Source: Candidatus Binataceae bacterium
GTDB lineage: Bacteria; Desulfobacterota; Binatia; Binatales; Binataceae
DNA: 39,521 nucleotides
Direction of reading: 5' to 3'
Assembly (NCBI GenBank): GCA_024281015.1
Contig: JAMXLL010000339.1
Span: 1 to 39,521 of the forward strand
In this document: positions 1 to 9,061 of the stretch, in pieces
Numbering within the stretch: the stretch's first letter is position 1
How the letters are laid out: every line of letters starts with the position of its first letter
The notes under the pieces: model-generated
Seen by the model: the letters and a program-made list of their open reading frames with translations, nothing else
The model's database searches: none
Told to the model about the DNA's origin: nothing
Position numbers and translations under genes: made by a program

Positions 1-219
1 AGGGTCAACGCGGTTTGTCCTGGTCTGATTGGCACGCCACCAATTCTCCAGTGGATGGAAGATGCCGACACGCGGCAGAGATTGCTGGGACAGGAACCTA
101 TCGGACGAGCGGGAAAACCTGAGGAGATCGGCAACGCTGTCGCCTGGCTTTTCTCCGAGGCCGCCTCCTTCGTTACCGGTGCCGCATTTCCCGTGGATGG
201 CGGACTGACGGCACAATAG
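1..219 (+). CDS. SDR-family oxidoreductase, C-terminal end (partial)
   Basis: The window opens inside this reading frame; only the last 72 codons are present, ending in TAG. The visible end carries typical C-terminal landmarks of short-chain dehydrogenase/reductases: a VNAVCPG-like segment (the post-catalytic PG motif), an R-x-G-x-P-E-E-I stretch, and the closing S-x-x-x-x-x-V-T-G-x-x-x-x-V-D-G-G signature. Classical SDRs use NAD(P)H to oxidise or reduce alcohol and keto groups. The Rossmann nucleotide site and the YxxxK catalytic pair lie upstream of the window, so the substrate cannot be guessed. It reads in the same direction as the catabolic genes that follow. Confidence 0.9.
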   Translation, partial: RVNAVCPGLIGTPPILQWMEDADTRQRLLGQEPIGRAGKPEEIGNAVAWLFSEAASFVTGAAFPVDGGLTAQ

Positions 220-751
220 CAAGCGAGCGGCGCGAATCCGTCAACCAAAACGCGTTCGACCGGCTCGCCTGCCCTTGCTCCGTCGTAGCCACACGTTTAT
301 CCAGATTTAACATCTGTCCATGCCGCGCATTAGCTTTCAGGATATCCAATCTTCATTACCGCGTGCGCAATTCGCTAACGACCGGAATATCGAGATTTTC
401 ACTGATTGCTCCGCGTTGCTGGTGCCGGACTGCATGGCGAATCAGAACCACATCCTGTGCTGATGCACGGTCGTCTTGCAGACGCATGCAGCGTTTCCAT
501 TGACGGCGACCGGCAGGCAGTTCTAAGGGAAGGCAAGTTACGGGCGTAGTCCTCGATGTTTATGTGGGTGAATTTGAGCGGCCGCCGGATTTGTGGCGGT
601 GGGAGCATGAGACAGTCATAATTACGCCCAGGAGTCGGTTAGTTTTGGTGGCCTTCGCTAATCGACGGAGGACGTTAGTTTTATCGGATAGTTGCAGTTG
701 ACAATGACCGCCTCCCGAAGGGCGGCGCGGTGTAAAAGGAAGGAGCAAATT
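220..751. other. Intergenic region with no recognised gene
   Basis: This stretch of 532 bases lies between the SDR end and the DUF1329 gene. Short open frames on the minus strand have no start context or recognisable sequence. The only functional element I can support is the purine-rich AAGGAAGGAGC just before the ATG at 752. A promoter for the next gene is expected here, but I cannot assign boxes. Confidence 0.5.
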
Positions 752-2107
752 ATGAAGAGTCTGGCTCGCATGTTTGCGGTAGGAGCCCTGATCCTGCTGC
801 TACCATCGCTCGGATGGACGCAGGGAACTGACTTCAGTCAGATGGACCAGTGGGTAAAGGATACCGCTCATCAAGGTGATATCCCGATCGGCACGAAGAT
901 TACGATGTCCAACTGGCAAAAATATAAGGATTTCATGCCACTTGGCATGATTAAGCTATTCGACGGCACTTATGGCTGGAAGATGCCGGCGGATGTCGAG
1001 ATGGACGTTGGTCCGGCACACGAGGGTGGAAATTTACCCAAGACTTGGGTGGAAGCAACCGAAAAATATGGTGCTCAGACCAGCTTTCAGGTACGACCCA
1101 GCGGGCATTATGTAATTCAAAATTATCAGGGTGGAACCCCGTTTCCGAATCCGCAGGAGCCCAACAAAGGCTGGAAGATTTTGGCGAATGTCTTCTGGGC
1201 GTATGTTCCGGCCATGTACGTCAAGACCCCTACCAGTTATGGAACCGTATGGGCGGTTGATAGGTATGGAAATATAGCGCCATCCGCATTGGACGTTGTT
1301 TATCGCTGGAGCGATTTCATAACTGATCGTGGTTATCCCCGGCAGGAGCATTATGCACCCGGGACTTGGTACACCGAGTGGCTGATGCAGGAATCGCCTC
1401 AACAGGCACGCTATACTGCTTCACTTTCGCTGTTCTTTGTCAACCAGGAGTCGAATCCTTTCCCGGATACGTATGTATTCGTCCCCGCATTGCGACGTTC
1501 GCTCCGCCTCTCCACGACTGCTCGCTGCTCTCCCGTTTTCGGATTTGACTGGACCAATGACGACGCCAAACTGAACGGCTTCAACGGCAGCACCTCAATC
1601 TACACAGGGAAATTCTTGGGCGACCGCAAAATCCTCAACCTTACTGATTTCGACGGCAGCAAGGGTGGGGCCTTCCCCAATGACTATGATATGCCGCTTG
1701 GCTTCCCGAAGCCTTCTTGGGGCCAGTGGGAATTGCGCGGCACCGCAATTGATGATGTCACCCGTATACCGAGCGAAGCCTCGGGCTACTGCTACTCTCA
1801 TCGGATCCTCTACGCCGATCACGAATTCTGGTCTGCTAATTGGGTTGATTTGTACGATTCTAACAACAAGTTGTGGAAGGCCATTGCATACCTTAATCAA
1901 ATTGCAAAAGTACCCGAAGGGGGCTACCAGTGGAGAGATATCGCGGAATCTATGGCGATGGATCTCCAAAATACCCATGAGACTATATGGTCATCCTATG
2001 GAAACCCGCGGAAACAGGGTGTTTTGGCCAATTTCCAGGCGCCTAAAGAGTACTTTGACGGCGTTAAATACGGAAGTCCTTCAGGCTTGATGCAGATTTT
2101 ACGTTAG
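752..2107 (+). CDS. DUF1329-family exported protein
   Basis: This 451-residue protein starts at ATG 752, not at the upstream in-frame ATG at 692. Position 752 has a strong AAGGAAGGAGC ribosome site and begins a clean Sec signal peptide (MKSLARMF, a leucine-rich core, cleavage after GWTQ). The body matches DUF1329, a family with an outer-membrane lipoprotein-sorting (LolB-like) fold, as judged by the conserved segment around VFVPALRRSLRLS and the following FGFDWTNDD. Family members commonly sit next to porins and catabolic genes, and a role in outer-membrane handling of hydrophobic substrates has been suggested but not established. Here it fits a catabolic island. No lipobox cysteine is evident at the cleavage site, so it is probably periplasmic. 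A hairpin terminator follows. Confidence 0.85.
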   Translation: MKSLARMFAVGALILLLPSLGWTQGTDFSQMDQWVKDTAHQGDIPIGTKITMSNWQKYKDFMPLGMIKLFDGTYGWKMPADVEMDVGPAHEGGNLPKTWVEATEKYGAQTSFQVRPSGHYVIQNYQGGTPFPNPQEPNKGWKILANVFWAYVPAMYVKTPTSYGTVWAVDRYGNIAPSALDVVYRWSDFITDRGYPRQEHYAPGTWYTEWLMQESPQQARYTASLSLFFVNQESNPFPDTYVFVPALRRSLRLSTTARCSPVFGFDWTNDDAKLNGFNGSTSIYTGKFLGDRKILNLTDFDGSKGGAFPNDYDMPLGFPKPSWGQWELRGTAIDDVTRIPSEASGYCYSHRILYADHEFWSANWVDLYDSNNKLWKAIAYLNQIAKVPEGGYQWRDIAESMAMDLQNTHETIWSSYGNPRKQGVLANFQAPKEYFDGVKYGSPSGLMQILR

Positions 2108-2132
2108 CGAGTCTTAGCCGAACGATGCCGAC

Positions 2133-2162
2133 GGGGCGCGGCACCTGAAAGCCGCGCCCTTT
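2133..2162 (+). terminator. Rho-independent-type terminator
   Basis: A perfect 9-bp GC-rich stem (GGGCGCGGC / GCCGCGCCC, extendable by a G-T pair) has an 8-base loop and is followed by a short T-rich run. It lies 26 bases after the DUF1329 stop codon. The T tract is short (TTTCCTC), so termination may be partial. Confidence 0.6.
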
Positions 2163-2196
2163 CCTCACTTCATTTTCGCGAGCAGCTGACAAGATA

Positions 2197-2251
2197 CGAG
2201 ATTCCTCCACTGCGCTCGCGTTGCGCGCTTCGATTGGAATGACAAGGGCGG
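2197..2251 (+). repeat. Degenerate repeat-C fragment
   Basis: It starts with CGAGATTCCTC, passes through GC-rich sequence, and ends GGAATGACAAGGGCGG. The order and end pieces match the central part of the repeat-C copies at 30404 and 33037 (CGAGATCCCTC ... GGGATGACA-AAAGGG). It shows that this family also occurs in the ordinary chromosomal part of the window. Confidence 0.5.
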
Positions 2252-2384
2252 AGGCCGCTGTTTAACTTATTTACGGGAACGACACTAGTGTCCTGAGTTT
2301 GATATTCGATACATAAATGATTTGGAGGAGATGTTTCCTTGTTTGTCACCTCAGTAGCTGGCGCCGCATCCTCCCTCTACTTTC

Positions 2385-2430
2385 CGAGATTCCTCGCGCG
2401 CCAGACAAAACAGACGCACGGGAATGACAG
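2385..2430 (+). repeat. Degenerate repeat-C tail (inverted form)
   Basis: It reads CGAGATTCCTCGCGCG ... GCACGGGAATGACAG. This is the inverted tail of repeat C (complement of the 30514-30553 and 37565-37604 tails), and is the same piece that lies inside the gene at 38026. Confidence 0.5.
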
Positions 2431-2569
2431 CTGGAACATCGTCGACGAATTCCTTAACGGATTTCAGACTCGCCACACTAGTTAAGTACCTTTTCCTCGA
2501 GAGGAAAGGTTCTGGCGGGCATGCCGCCCGGGCAGCCAATCGAAGCGGCGAAAATTCGGAGGGAAGCTT

Positions 2570-4327
2570 GTGAGCAACTGGATACCCAAAGCCTACAAGG
2601 TGATCAAAGAGGCAAGTGTGCCAGCTAGAATGCGCGATGGGGTTAGTCTTTACTCCGACGTCTATCGCCCCGATGCCCCCGGCCGGTACCCGGTGATTTT
2701 AATGCGCACGCCTTATGGCAGGGAAGCCACCGCCCCCAACGCAAAACGATTCGTGCCATATGGCTATATACTCGTAACTCAAGATACGCGGGCTCGCTTC
2801 GAGTCGGAGGGTGACAGTTATTACCCGCTCATCCATGAAGCAAGCGATGGTTATGACACCGTCGAATGGGCGGCGCAATTGCCATGCTCGGACGGCCGAG
2901 TAGGGACCTACGGCCAATCGTATCTGTGTGCAGTTCAGTATCTGATGGCCCCCACCCGTCCGCCGCACCTGCGCGCGATGTTTGCCACTTCGGCTCCTTC
3001 AGACTGGCACGAATGCTGGGTTTATCGCGGCGCTGGCGTGCTCGATTTCGGCTGGCTACTGCCCTACTGCCTGATGATGGTGCCCGAACAACTCCGGCGC
3101 CAGGGCACGCGCCATCTGCTGGAAACAATCCGCGGCTACTATCCCAATCCAGGTGAAATGAATCTGTGGGATGGGCTCAAGGAAGAGCACTTCCGTCACC
3201 TGCCAATCTACGATTGGGTCGAACGGCTGCAGGATTCGGTGCCTTACCTTAGGGACTATCTCGATCATCCCGAGGAGGATGATTACTGGCATCAACTCAA
3301 TGTGAGACGGCAGGCGCATCAGGTTGCGGTACCAATTTTCCATTTAGCGAGTTGGTATGACGGTTTTCTCGAAGGCGGGCTGCATTACTTCTCTGCCATC
3401 CGAGAGCACGGGATGACGCCGGAAGCGCGCGCCGGACAACGGCTTATGGTCGGACCATGGCCGCATCTGTATCCGTATGACGCGCCCACTTCGCAAGTTG
3501 GTGAACTCGACCTGGGACCGGAGGCGCTGTTGCGGGTGGGGGATATCGCGCTGCGCTGGTTCAATTACTGGCTCAAGGGCGTTAATTCAGGAGTCGCGGA
3601 GGAGAAACCGGTCAGCATTTTTGTCATGGGCGACAATCAATGGCGTCAGGAAGATGAATGGCCGTTAGCGCGGGCCAAATATACATCTTTCTATTTGCAC
3701 AGCGGTGGTAGGGCCAACACTGTGAACGGCGACGGTATGCTAAGCCGAACTTCACCGGACGCGGAGGAAAGCAGTGATTCGTTTATTTACGATCCCAATG
3801 ACCCGGTGCCAACTCGTGGTGGCTCTTTGCTAGGCCCAAATCCGACGGGTCCTTCTGACCAGCGGACGGTCGAAACCCGGCAGGACGTGCTGGTTTACAC
3901 CAGCGAGCCATTCAGTGACGAACTCGAGATTACCGGGCCGCTCAGCGCCCGATTATATGCTGCCTCAAGCGCTACCGACACGGATTTCACGGTCAAACTG
4001 GTAGATGTATGGCCTAATGGCTATGCCCAGAACATTCAGGACGGAATTATTCGAACACGCTATCGAACTTCCAGGACCCACCCGGTGCTGCTCACCCCCG
4101 GTCAAGTCTACGAGTTTACGATAGATCTATGGGCAACCAGCCACGTTGTTAAACCCGGGCATCGGTTGCGGGTAGAGGTTTCCAGCAGCAATTTCCCCCA
4201 TTACGATCGCAACCTGAACACCGGCGGTCCGCTGTTCACGGAAGGCAATTTCAACCGAGCGACCCAGACCATTTTCCACGACGCCGCGCATCCGTCGCAA
4301 CTGATTCTGCCTATCATTCCGCGCTAA
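2570..4327 (+). CDS. CocE/NonD-family serine hydrolase
   Basis: This 585-residue alpha/beta hydrolase of the X-Pro dipeptidyl-peptidase (S15) superfamily starts at GTG 2570 with GGAGGG upstream. Domain order is the family's: catalytic domain with a helical cap (about 1-320), then a C-terminal jelly-roll (about 370-585) with the usual SxxLRVEVSSSxFP-type strand. The expected triad is visible: Ser117 in GQSY, Asp264 in SWYDGF and His299 in GPWPH. It lacks a signal peptide, so it is cytoplasmic. Known members cleave acyl esters such as cocaine or acylate beta-lactam precursors; the substrate here is unknown. The neighbouring cyclic amidohydrolase and second alpha/beta hydrolase suggest a shared degradation route. 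Confidence 0.9.
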   Translation: MSNWIPKAYKVIKEASVPARMRDGVSLYSDVYRPDAPGRYPVILMRTPYGREATAPNAKRFVPYGYILVTQDTRARFESEGDSYYPLIHEASDGYDTVEWAAQLPCSDGRVGTYGQSYLCAVQYLMAPTRPPHLRAMFATSAPSDWHECWVYRGAGVLDFGWLLPYCLMMVPEQLRRQGTRHLLETIRGYYPNPGEMNLWDGLKEEHFRHLPIYDWVERLQDSVPYLRDYLDHPEEDDYWHQLNVRRQAHQVAVPIFHLASWYDGFLEGGLHYFSAIREHGMTPEARAGQRLMVGPWPHLYPYDAPTSQVGELDLGPEALLRVGDIALRWFNYWLKGVNSGVAEEKPVSIFVMGDNQWRQEDEWPLARAKYTSFYLHSGGRANTVNGDGMLSRTSPDAEESSDSFIYDPNDPVPTRGGSLLGPNPTGPSDQRTVETRQDVLVYTSEPFSDELEITGPLSARLYAASSATDTDFTVKLVDVWPNGYAQNIQDGIIRTRYRTSRTHPVLLTPGQVYEFTIDLWATSHVVKPGHRLRVEVSSSNFPHYDRNLNTGGPLFTEGNFNRATQTIFHDAAHPSQLILPIIPR

Positions 4328-4631
4328 AAGAAGAGAGTTATTCGTCCCCAAGAGGGTAACGCACCAGCATTAAAGTGGTGCTTGACATGGCGCAAATACG
4401 CGCTGAGGTAGAGCTGAAACGGCGGCGTTTCGTGAAAATGAACGGTGATTGAGTATCGCTGCGTAAGAGCAGCGACGTGGGCGGGCGTGAAACATAGCGC
4501 CTAAAGTGACTGCTTATCCGACGGCCTTGCTCTTTGGTTGAAAAGGGCGGGACGAAGCTGCCGCGATGCGCCTCGTTTGCAGGCCCTAAGTTACAGCCTC
4601 GGTATGGCATCGAGAAAGGAGGGTTCCAGTC
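4328..4631. other. Intergenic region, nothing recognised
   Basis: These 304 bases lie between the CocE hydrolase and the amidohydrolase. A long minus-strand frame (4338-4916) crosses into the next gene and has no recognisable content, so I leave it out. The only assignable signal is a strong GAAAGGAGGG ribosome site just before ATG 4632. Confidence 0.4.
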
Positions 4632-6059
4632 ATGTTGGATTTGATGATCCGCAACGGGCAGGTGGTAACCCCACAGGGCGTGGCGCGATGGACCGTCGGC
4701 ATCGAAGGAGACCATATCGCTTATGTCGGCATTGACGATTCCTCGATACAGGCCACGCGCACCATCGATGCACGGGGGAAGATCGTTGTTCCTGGCGGAA
4801 TCGAGCCGCATGCTCATCTCGATATTTTCGACTTGACCAATCCGGACAGTGGTAAATCGACGCTGGGGCCCGAAGACGATACGCGCGGAATGGCTTTTGG
4901 CGGTACAACCACGCATCTCGATTTCTGCTTCGTCGAACCTTCAATGGAAATCACCAGGGCGATTGAGGAGCGAGCTGCGCGATGGAAGGGTAATTCGTTT
5001 GTGGATTACTCCTTCCATGTAGGATTAATGGGCGCTGTGCCACTTAAGGTTTTCGATCAGTTGGGCGACGTAATTAAGGAAGGATTTCCCAGTTTCAAAG
5101 TCTTTACTACTGACGTCCTGCCAGCGCATCCAAAGCGTCCTCACCTTCGGCTGGACTTTGGCCGAATCCAGCTTGCCATGCAGAAAGTGGCCAGGAATGA
5201 CGGGATTATGGTGGTCCATGCCGAAGATGACGATATAGTTCAATTTAATTACGAGCGATTCGCCGAAGAGGGACGGACTGAGGGTGCAAACTTGCACCTC
5301 GTGCACACCAAAATATCGGAATGCCTGGCGTTTGAGCGCGTGATTCGGCTGGCGAAGGAGGCCGGAGCGGGAGTTTATTTCGTGCACACCTCAGCACTCG
5401 AAGGGGTCGAGGCAGTAGCAGAAGCGCGCGGACATGGTCTACCAGTGTATTGCGAGACCCTTCACCATTATGCGTTGTTTTCCTCCGATGACTATAAGAA
5501 GCCGCGTGGCTTCTGTTATCACACATATCCTTCGTTGAAGTATCCAGAGGACCAGAAGGCACTGTGGCACGGACTGGTCAACGACGGCGTGTCGACAACC
5601 GCGACTGACGAGTTTCCGACTTCTCTCGAACATAAGCTACTGGGCAAGCGGATTGACAACGTTACCGGTGGTAACCTCGGCGCCGAAGCACGCATGGGCA
5701 TCATCTACACGGAAGGTGTAGTCCGTCGCGGCATGACATTGCAACGCTTTGCCGAGGTGACTTCGACCAATGCTGCCCGGATTCTCGGCCTGTACCCGCG
5801 TAAAGGAGTAATCGCTCCCGGCAGCGATGCGGATATCGTCTTGATTGATCCCGCGATCAAGAAAACACTCACTCGCGAAGATTTTCACGTAAGTGACTAC
5901 AGCCCCTGGGAGGGATGGCGGGTGGAAGGCTGGCCCATGATGACTATCTTGCGCGGAAAAGTAATTGTCGAGAATGGTCAACTGCTTGGCAGGCTCGGCG
6001 ATGGCCAGCTCATTCCGCGAAAAATCGATCCAGTAGTGCTGCGGCGGCCTGCCAGTTGA
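4632..6059 (+). CDS. Dihydropyrimidinase/hydantoinase-like cyclic amidohydrolase
   Basis: This 475-residue metal-dependent amidohydrolase starts at ATG 4632 behind GAAAGGAGGG. All ligands of a binuclear dihydropyrimidinase-type centre are in place: His60 and His62 (PHAHLD), the lysine to be carboxylated at 156 (PSFKVF), His196 (VVHAED), His252 (FVHTSA) and Asp326 (TATDEF). The C-terminal PRKGVIAPGSDADIVLIDP signature closes the barrel and beta-sandwich. Enzymes of this family hydrolyse cyclic amides such as dihydrouracil and hydantoins in the cytoplasm. No pyrimidine-degradation partners (dihydropyrimidine dehydrogenase, ureidopropionase) are nearby, so a xenobiotic imide or hydantoin substrate is as likely. 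Confidence 0.9.
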   Translation: MLDLMIRNGQVVTPQGVARWTVGIEGDHIAYVGIDDSSIQATRTIDARGKIVVPGGIEPHAHLDIFDLTNPDSGKSTLGPEDDTRGMAFGGTTTHLDFCFVEPSMEITRAIEERAARWKGNSFVDYSFHVGLMGAVPLKVFDQLGDVIKEGFPSFKVFTTDVLPAHPKRPHLRLDFGRIQLAMQKVARNDGIMVVHAEDDDIVQFNYERFAEEGRTEGANLHLVHTKISECLAFERVIRLAKEAGAGVYFVHTSALEGVEAVAEARGHGLPVYCETLHHYALFSSDDYKKPRGFCYHTYPSLKYPEDQKALWHGLVNDGVSTTATDEFPTSLEHKLLGKRIDNVTGGNLGAEARMGIIYTEGVVRRGMTLQRFAEVTSTNAARILGLYPRKGVIAPGSDADIVLIDPAIKKTLTREDFHVSDYSPWEGWRVEGWPMMTILRGKVIVENGQLLGRLGDGQLIPRKIDPVVLRRPAS

Positions 6060-6170
6060 TATTTCCCGAGGTGCGGCTCTACAGTCGACGTTCAGTTGTC
6101 CCGGCGGCCAGTGCAGTGTTATTGCAAGCTCTTAAAAGAATGGATCGATAGAGGGCGTTAAGGAAAGGAC

Positions 6171-7076
6171 ATGGACCGCATCGAGCAATTACAGATGTTC
6201 CGCAAAGCGCTTGAAATTGCCAATCTGAATCCGCCCGTGGTTACCTTGCCGGAGGATGGCCAGATAATCGTCGGCTCTATCCGATTACATTACCTGGACT
6301 GGGGTGGGGGAGGACCCCCTCTTCTTTTCCTCCACGGCGGAGGACTGAACGCACATACCTGGGACGTCGTTTGCCTGATGCTGCGCGAACGTTATCATTG
6401 CATCGCAGTGGATCAGCGCGGTCACGGCGACAGCGAATGGTCGCCGACAGCTGACTATGCAGTTGAGACTCAACTTGCCGACGTGGAAGGCTTCGTTGAG
6501 CAATTCCAGCTACGCGACCCTGTGTTGATTGGCCAATCGATGGGAGGGCTCAATTCAATCGCCTATGCTGTCCGGCATAGCGGAGAAATGAGAGGCTTGG
6601 TCGTGGTAGACGTTGGTCCGGAAATCAATCCGGCCGGGACTCAGCGGATTCGCGAATTTGCCAGCACTCCTGAACTCGATTCTCCTGAGGCTTTTCTGGA
6701 ACGGGCCGTGAAATTCAACCCCTTACGAGATCCCGCCGTCCTCAAGCGCAGCCTCTACTACAATTTGCGGACGACGCCGAGCGGAAAATGGGGCCTGAAG
6801 CACGACCAACGGCGCGGCTCCGAAGAATACGCGTCGATAGCAACTGCGCAGCGCGAACGGCTTGCAAGCCAGATTTCGAATATACGCTGTCCAACCTTGA
6901 TTGTCCGCGGCGCCCTGAGTGATGTCCTAACCGACGAGGCCGCTGATAAGTTCGCTCGTTCACTTAGCAAGGGGCGCTGGACGCGCGTAGAAGGAGCCGG
7001 TCATAACGTTCAGGGCGATAATCCTGGTGGATTACTCGAGGTGCTGATGCCCTTCCTGCGGGAAATCGGTGTGTAG
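6171..7076 (+). CDS. Alpha/beta hydrolase
   Basis: This 301-residue single-domain alpha/beta hydrolase starts at ATG 6171 with AAGGAAAGG upstream. The oxyanion-hole HGGG is at 55-58, the nucleophile Ser123 in GQSMGG, the acid Asp251 after the LIVRGALS strand, and the base His278 in GAGHNV. The N-terminal 35 residues precede the first core strand and look like a short extension. Relatives include haloperoxidase-like and epoxide-hydrolase-like enzymes and C-C bond hydrolases of ring-cleavage pathways; there is no evidence to choose among them. It lies 111 bases after the cyclic amidohydrolase and ends convergently, 11 bases from the leftward LLM gene. Confidence 0.9.
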   Translation: MDRIEQLQMFRKALEIANLNPPVVTLPEDGQIIVGSIRLHYLDWGGGGPPLLFLHGGGLNAHTWDVVCLMLRERYHCIAVDQRGHGDSEWSPTADYAVETQLADVEGFVEQFQLRDPVLIGQSMGGLNSIAYAVRHSGEMRGLVVVDVGPEINPAGTQRIREFASTPELDSPEAFLERAVKFNPLRDPAVLKRSLYYNLRTTPSGKWGLKHDQRRGSEEYASIATAQRERLASQISNIRCPTLIVRGALSDVLTDEAADKFARSLSKGRWTRVEGAGHNVQGDNPGGLLEVLMPFLREIGV

Positions 7077-7087
7077 CAGCCTGACAA

Positions 7088-7942
7088 TCAGATCGCCGTC
7101 AATTCACTGGCGATTCTCTCAAGGCCGGCACGCAGCTTGGCCGGATCCGAAGAGGGTGGCGCGAAAATTACCCGACTCACACCGATATCGCGGAGTGCCT
7201 TGATGGAATCCGTCTTTGGAGCCGCCATGACTGAGAACTCGATGGCATTCGGATCGCGTCCGGCTTTTTTTGCCTCCTCACGCGCGACAGTGAACAACTC
7301 ATTCAGCTTTGGCGGACTTGTCAGCGTCGGAAAAAAGCCGTCGCCGTAGCGCCCCGCCCGGCGCGCCGCTGCCAGTGAATGGCCACCGATATGAATCGGG
7401 ATGCCGCTTTTCTGCACTGGCTTGGGATAGCTTTTCACGTCGTGAAAATCGTAATGCCTGGCATGAAAACTTGCCACCGGCTGGCTCCATAGCGCGCGCA
7501 TCGCCTCGATCGACTCGTCGGTAAGAGCCCCGCGCTGGTTGAAGGGAATCTGCAGCGCGTCGAACTCTTCTTTCATCCATCCGCTGCCGATTCCCACCAT
7601 CATGCGGCCGTTTGAGAGCAGATCGAGTGTCGCGAGCTGCTTGGCCAAGTAGAGCGGATGGCGCTGGGGCAGGATAATCACCCCCGTGGACAGCTTCAAT
7701 CGGCGGGTAATCGCCGCGGCAAAGGCTAGCGGAATTAAAGGATCAGGGATAGGGACTCCATCGCCGCCTGGCATTTGGCCGTCTTTGGACCCGGGATATG
7801 GCATATGTGGCTGCGGAATCACGACATGCTCTACGGTCCAAATTGATTCGAAACCCAGAGCCTCGCAGTCGCGGGCGAGTTGGGCGAAGAGTTCTGGTTG
7901 GCTGAATTTTCCAGAATTGGCGAAGCTTATTCCGAGTTTCAT
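7088..7942 (-). CDS. LLM-class F420-dependent oxidoreductase (paralogue 1)
   Basis: This 284-residue enzyme of the luciferase-like monooxygenase superfamily resembles the TIGR03619-type F420 group. It begins MKLGISFANSG, has the ESIWTVEHVVIP strand, the RHPLYLAKQLATLDLLSNGR segment and the VGIGSGWMKEEFDALQ cofactor-binding region, followed by IPIHIGGHS. Such enzymes are TIM-barrel proteins that transfer hydride to or from the deazaflavin F420 (some relatives use FMN). It sits 35 bases behind a close paralogue reading the same way, so the pair is probably one transcript from the 8836-9061 region. The substrate is unknown. No F420 biosynthesis gene is in the window. Confidence 0.92.
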   Translation of the reverse strand: MKLGISFANSGKFSQPELFAQLARDCEALGFESIWTVEHVVIPQPHMPYPGSKDGQMPGGDGVPIPDPLIPLAFAAAITRRLKLSTGVIILPQRHPLYLAKQLATLDLLSNGRMMVGIGSGWMKEEFDALQIPFNQRGALTDESIEAMRALWSQPVASFHARHYDFHDVKSYPKPVQKSGIPIHIGGHSLAAARRAGRYGDGFFPTLTSPPKLNELFTVAREEAKKAGRDPNAIEFSVMAAPKTDSIKALRDIGVSRVIFAPPSSDPAKLRAGLERIASELTAI

Positions 7943-7977
7943 CGCTTGCTCACTCTGTTACTGTGGAAACTACTTGA

Positions 7978-8835
7978 TCAGACCCGAGCGATTACTTCGT
8001 TGCCGATTTTTTCAAGTCCGCGTGACAGCCCTTCTTTATCGAAAGCGGGAGGTGCTACGACTACGCGGCTGATGCCGATTTCCGCGAGGGCTTTGACCGA
8101 ATCGGCAGCCGCGCGCCCCATGCATGATAGTTCGATTTGGGCAGCATCCCTGCCGGCCTGCTGAGCCGTTTCCCGCATCGTGGCGAATAACTCTTGCAGC
8201 TTTGGAATTTCCCCTATCGCCGGGAAGAAGCCATCGCCCAGACGGCCGGCTCGTTTGGCCGCAGCCTGGGAATGGCCACCTATGTGGATTGGCACCGTAC
8301 CGCCCGGCGGTTTGGGAAAGCTACGGAGGGGACCGAAGTCAAAGTGTTTGCCGTGGAAATTCGAAGGGTCCTCGCGCCAGCAGGCGCGCATCGCTTGAAT
8401 CGCCTCGTTGGTGCGTGGCCCGCGCGTCTTAAAATCAAGTCCCAGCGCGTCGAACTCTTCTTTGAGCCAACCCGAGCCTACGCCGAGAATTACCCGGCCG
8501 CCCGACAGCAAGTCCAACGTGGCGATTTCCTTTGCAAGATAGAGCGGATGGCGCTGAGGCAAAATCACTACGCCCGTTGCAAGGCGAATCGTTTTGGTGA
8601 TTGCCGCGACAAAGCTTAGAGGCAGCAATGGGTCAGGTATCGCGACGTCTTCACCCCCCGGGATCTTGCCGGTCTTTGAATAAGGATAAGGCGACTGGTA
8701 ATCCTTGGGAATCACAACGTGCTCGACCGTCCAAAGCGACTCAAAGCCGCATTGCTCAGCGGTCTGGGCCAGATGAGCAAGCAGCTCGTGATCGCTGAAT
8801 GGACCGGAATTTATAAACATTAACCCGAATTTCAT
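7978..8835 (-). CDS. LLM-class F420-dependent oxidoreductase (paralogue 2)
   Basis: This 285-residue paralogue of the gene just downstream shares almost every motif (MKFGLMFINSG, SLWTVEHVVIP, QRHPLYLAKEIATLDLLSGGR, GVGSGWLKEEFDAL, VPIHIGGHSQAAAKRAGR). I place the start at 8835, not at the longer frame's 8865: the ATG at 8835 has AATGAGGAGATG directly upstream and begins the conserved first strand. Tandem duplication is the simplest origin of the pair. The proteins differ throughout, so the duplication is not recent and the substrates have probably diverged. Confidence 0.92.
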   Translation of the reverse strand: MKFGLMFINSGPFSDHELLAHLAQTAEQCGFESLWTVEHVVIPKDYQSPYPYSKTGKIPGGEDVAIPDPLLPLSFVAAITKTIRLATGVVILPQRHPLYLAKEIATLDLLSGGRVILGVGSGWLKEEFDALGLDFKTRGPRTNEAIQAMRACWREDPSNFHGKHFDFGPLRSFPKPPGGTVPIHIGGHSQAAAKRAGRLGDGFFPAIGEIPKLQELFATMRETAQQAGRDAAQIELSCMGRAAADSVKALAEIGISRVVVAPPAFDKEGLSRGLEKIGNEVIARV

Positions 8836-9061
8836 CGAGCATCTCCTCATTTGATGACGACGCAACAGCGCCCCATATGTAGCGCGAGCAAATGCTTTTG
8901 GGAAACGCTTTTTTCAGGAAGGCGCGGCGCCATGGGCAAAGAAGTCTCGACCGCTGCAGGGAAAGGAACCAGCTGCAGATCCACGCCAGGAATCTTCATC
9001 GACGCGCGACGTGATAGTGTCCTTGATACCGCGCGGCCTTGCGACTAATTAGGAAGTCATT

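Larger units (their letters stand above)
2163..2569. other. Intergenic region with two degenerate repeat-C relics
   Basis: This gap of 407 bases has no credible gene. It holds two decayed relatives of the repeat found many times in the phage region (2197-2251 and 2385-2430) and, just before the next gene, a GGAGGG ribosome site at about 2558-2563. A tiny open frame from 2331 (8 codons) follows a GGAGG-like sequence but is too short to claim. Confidence 0.5.

Noticed and set aside
4338-4916. A 192-codon minus-strand frame crossing the gap before the amidohydrolase
   Set aside because: Most of it is antisense to the amidohydrolase N-terminus; no recognisable domain or ribosome site.
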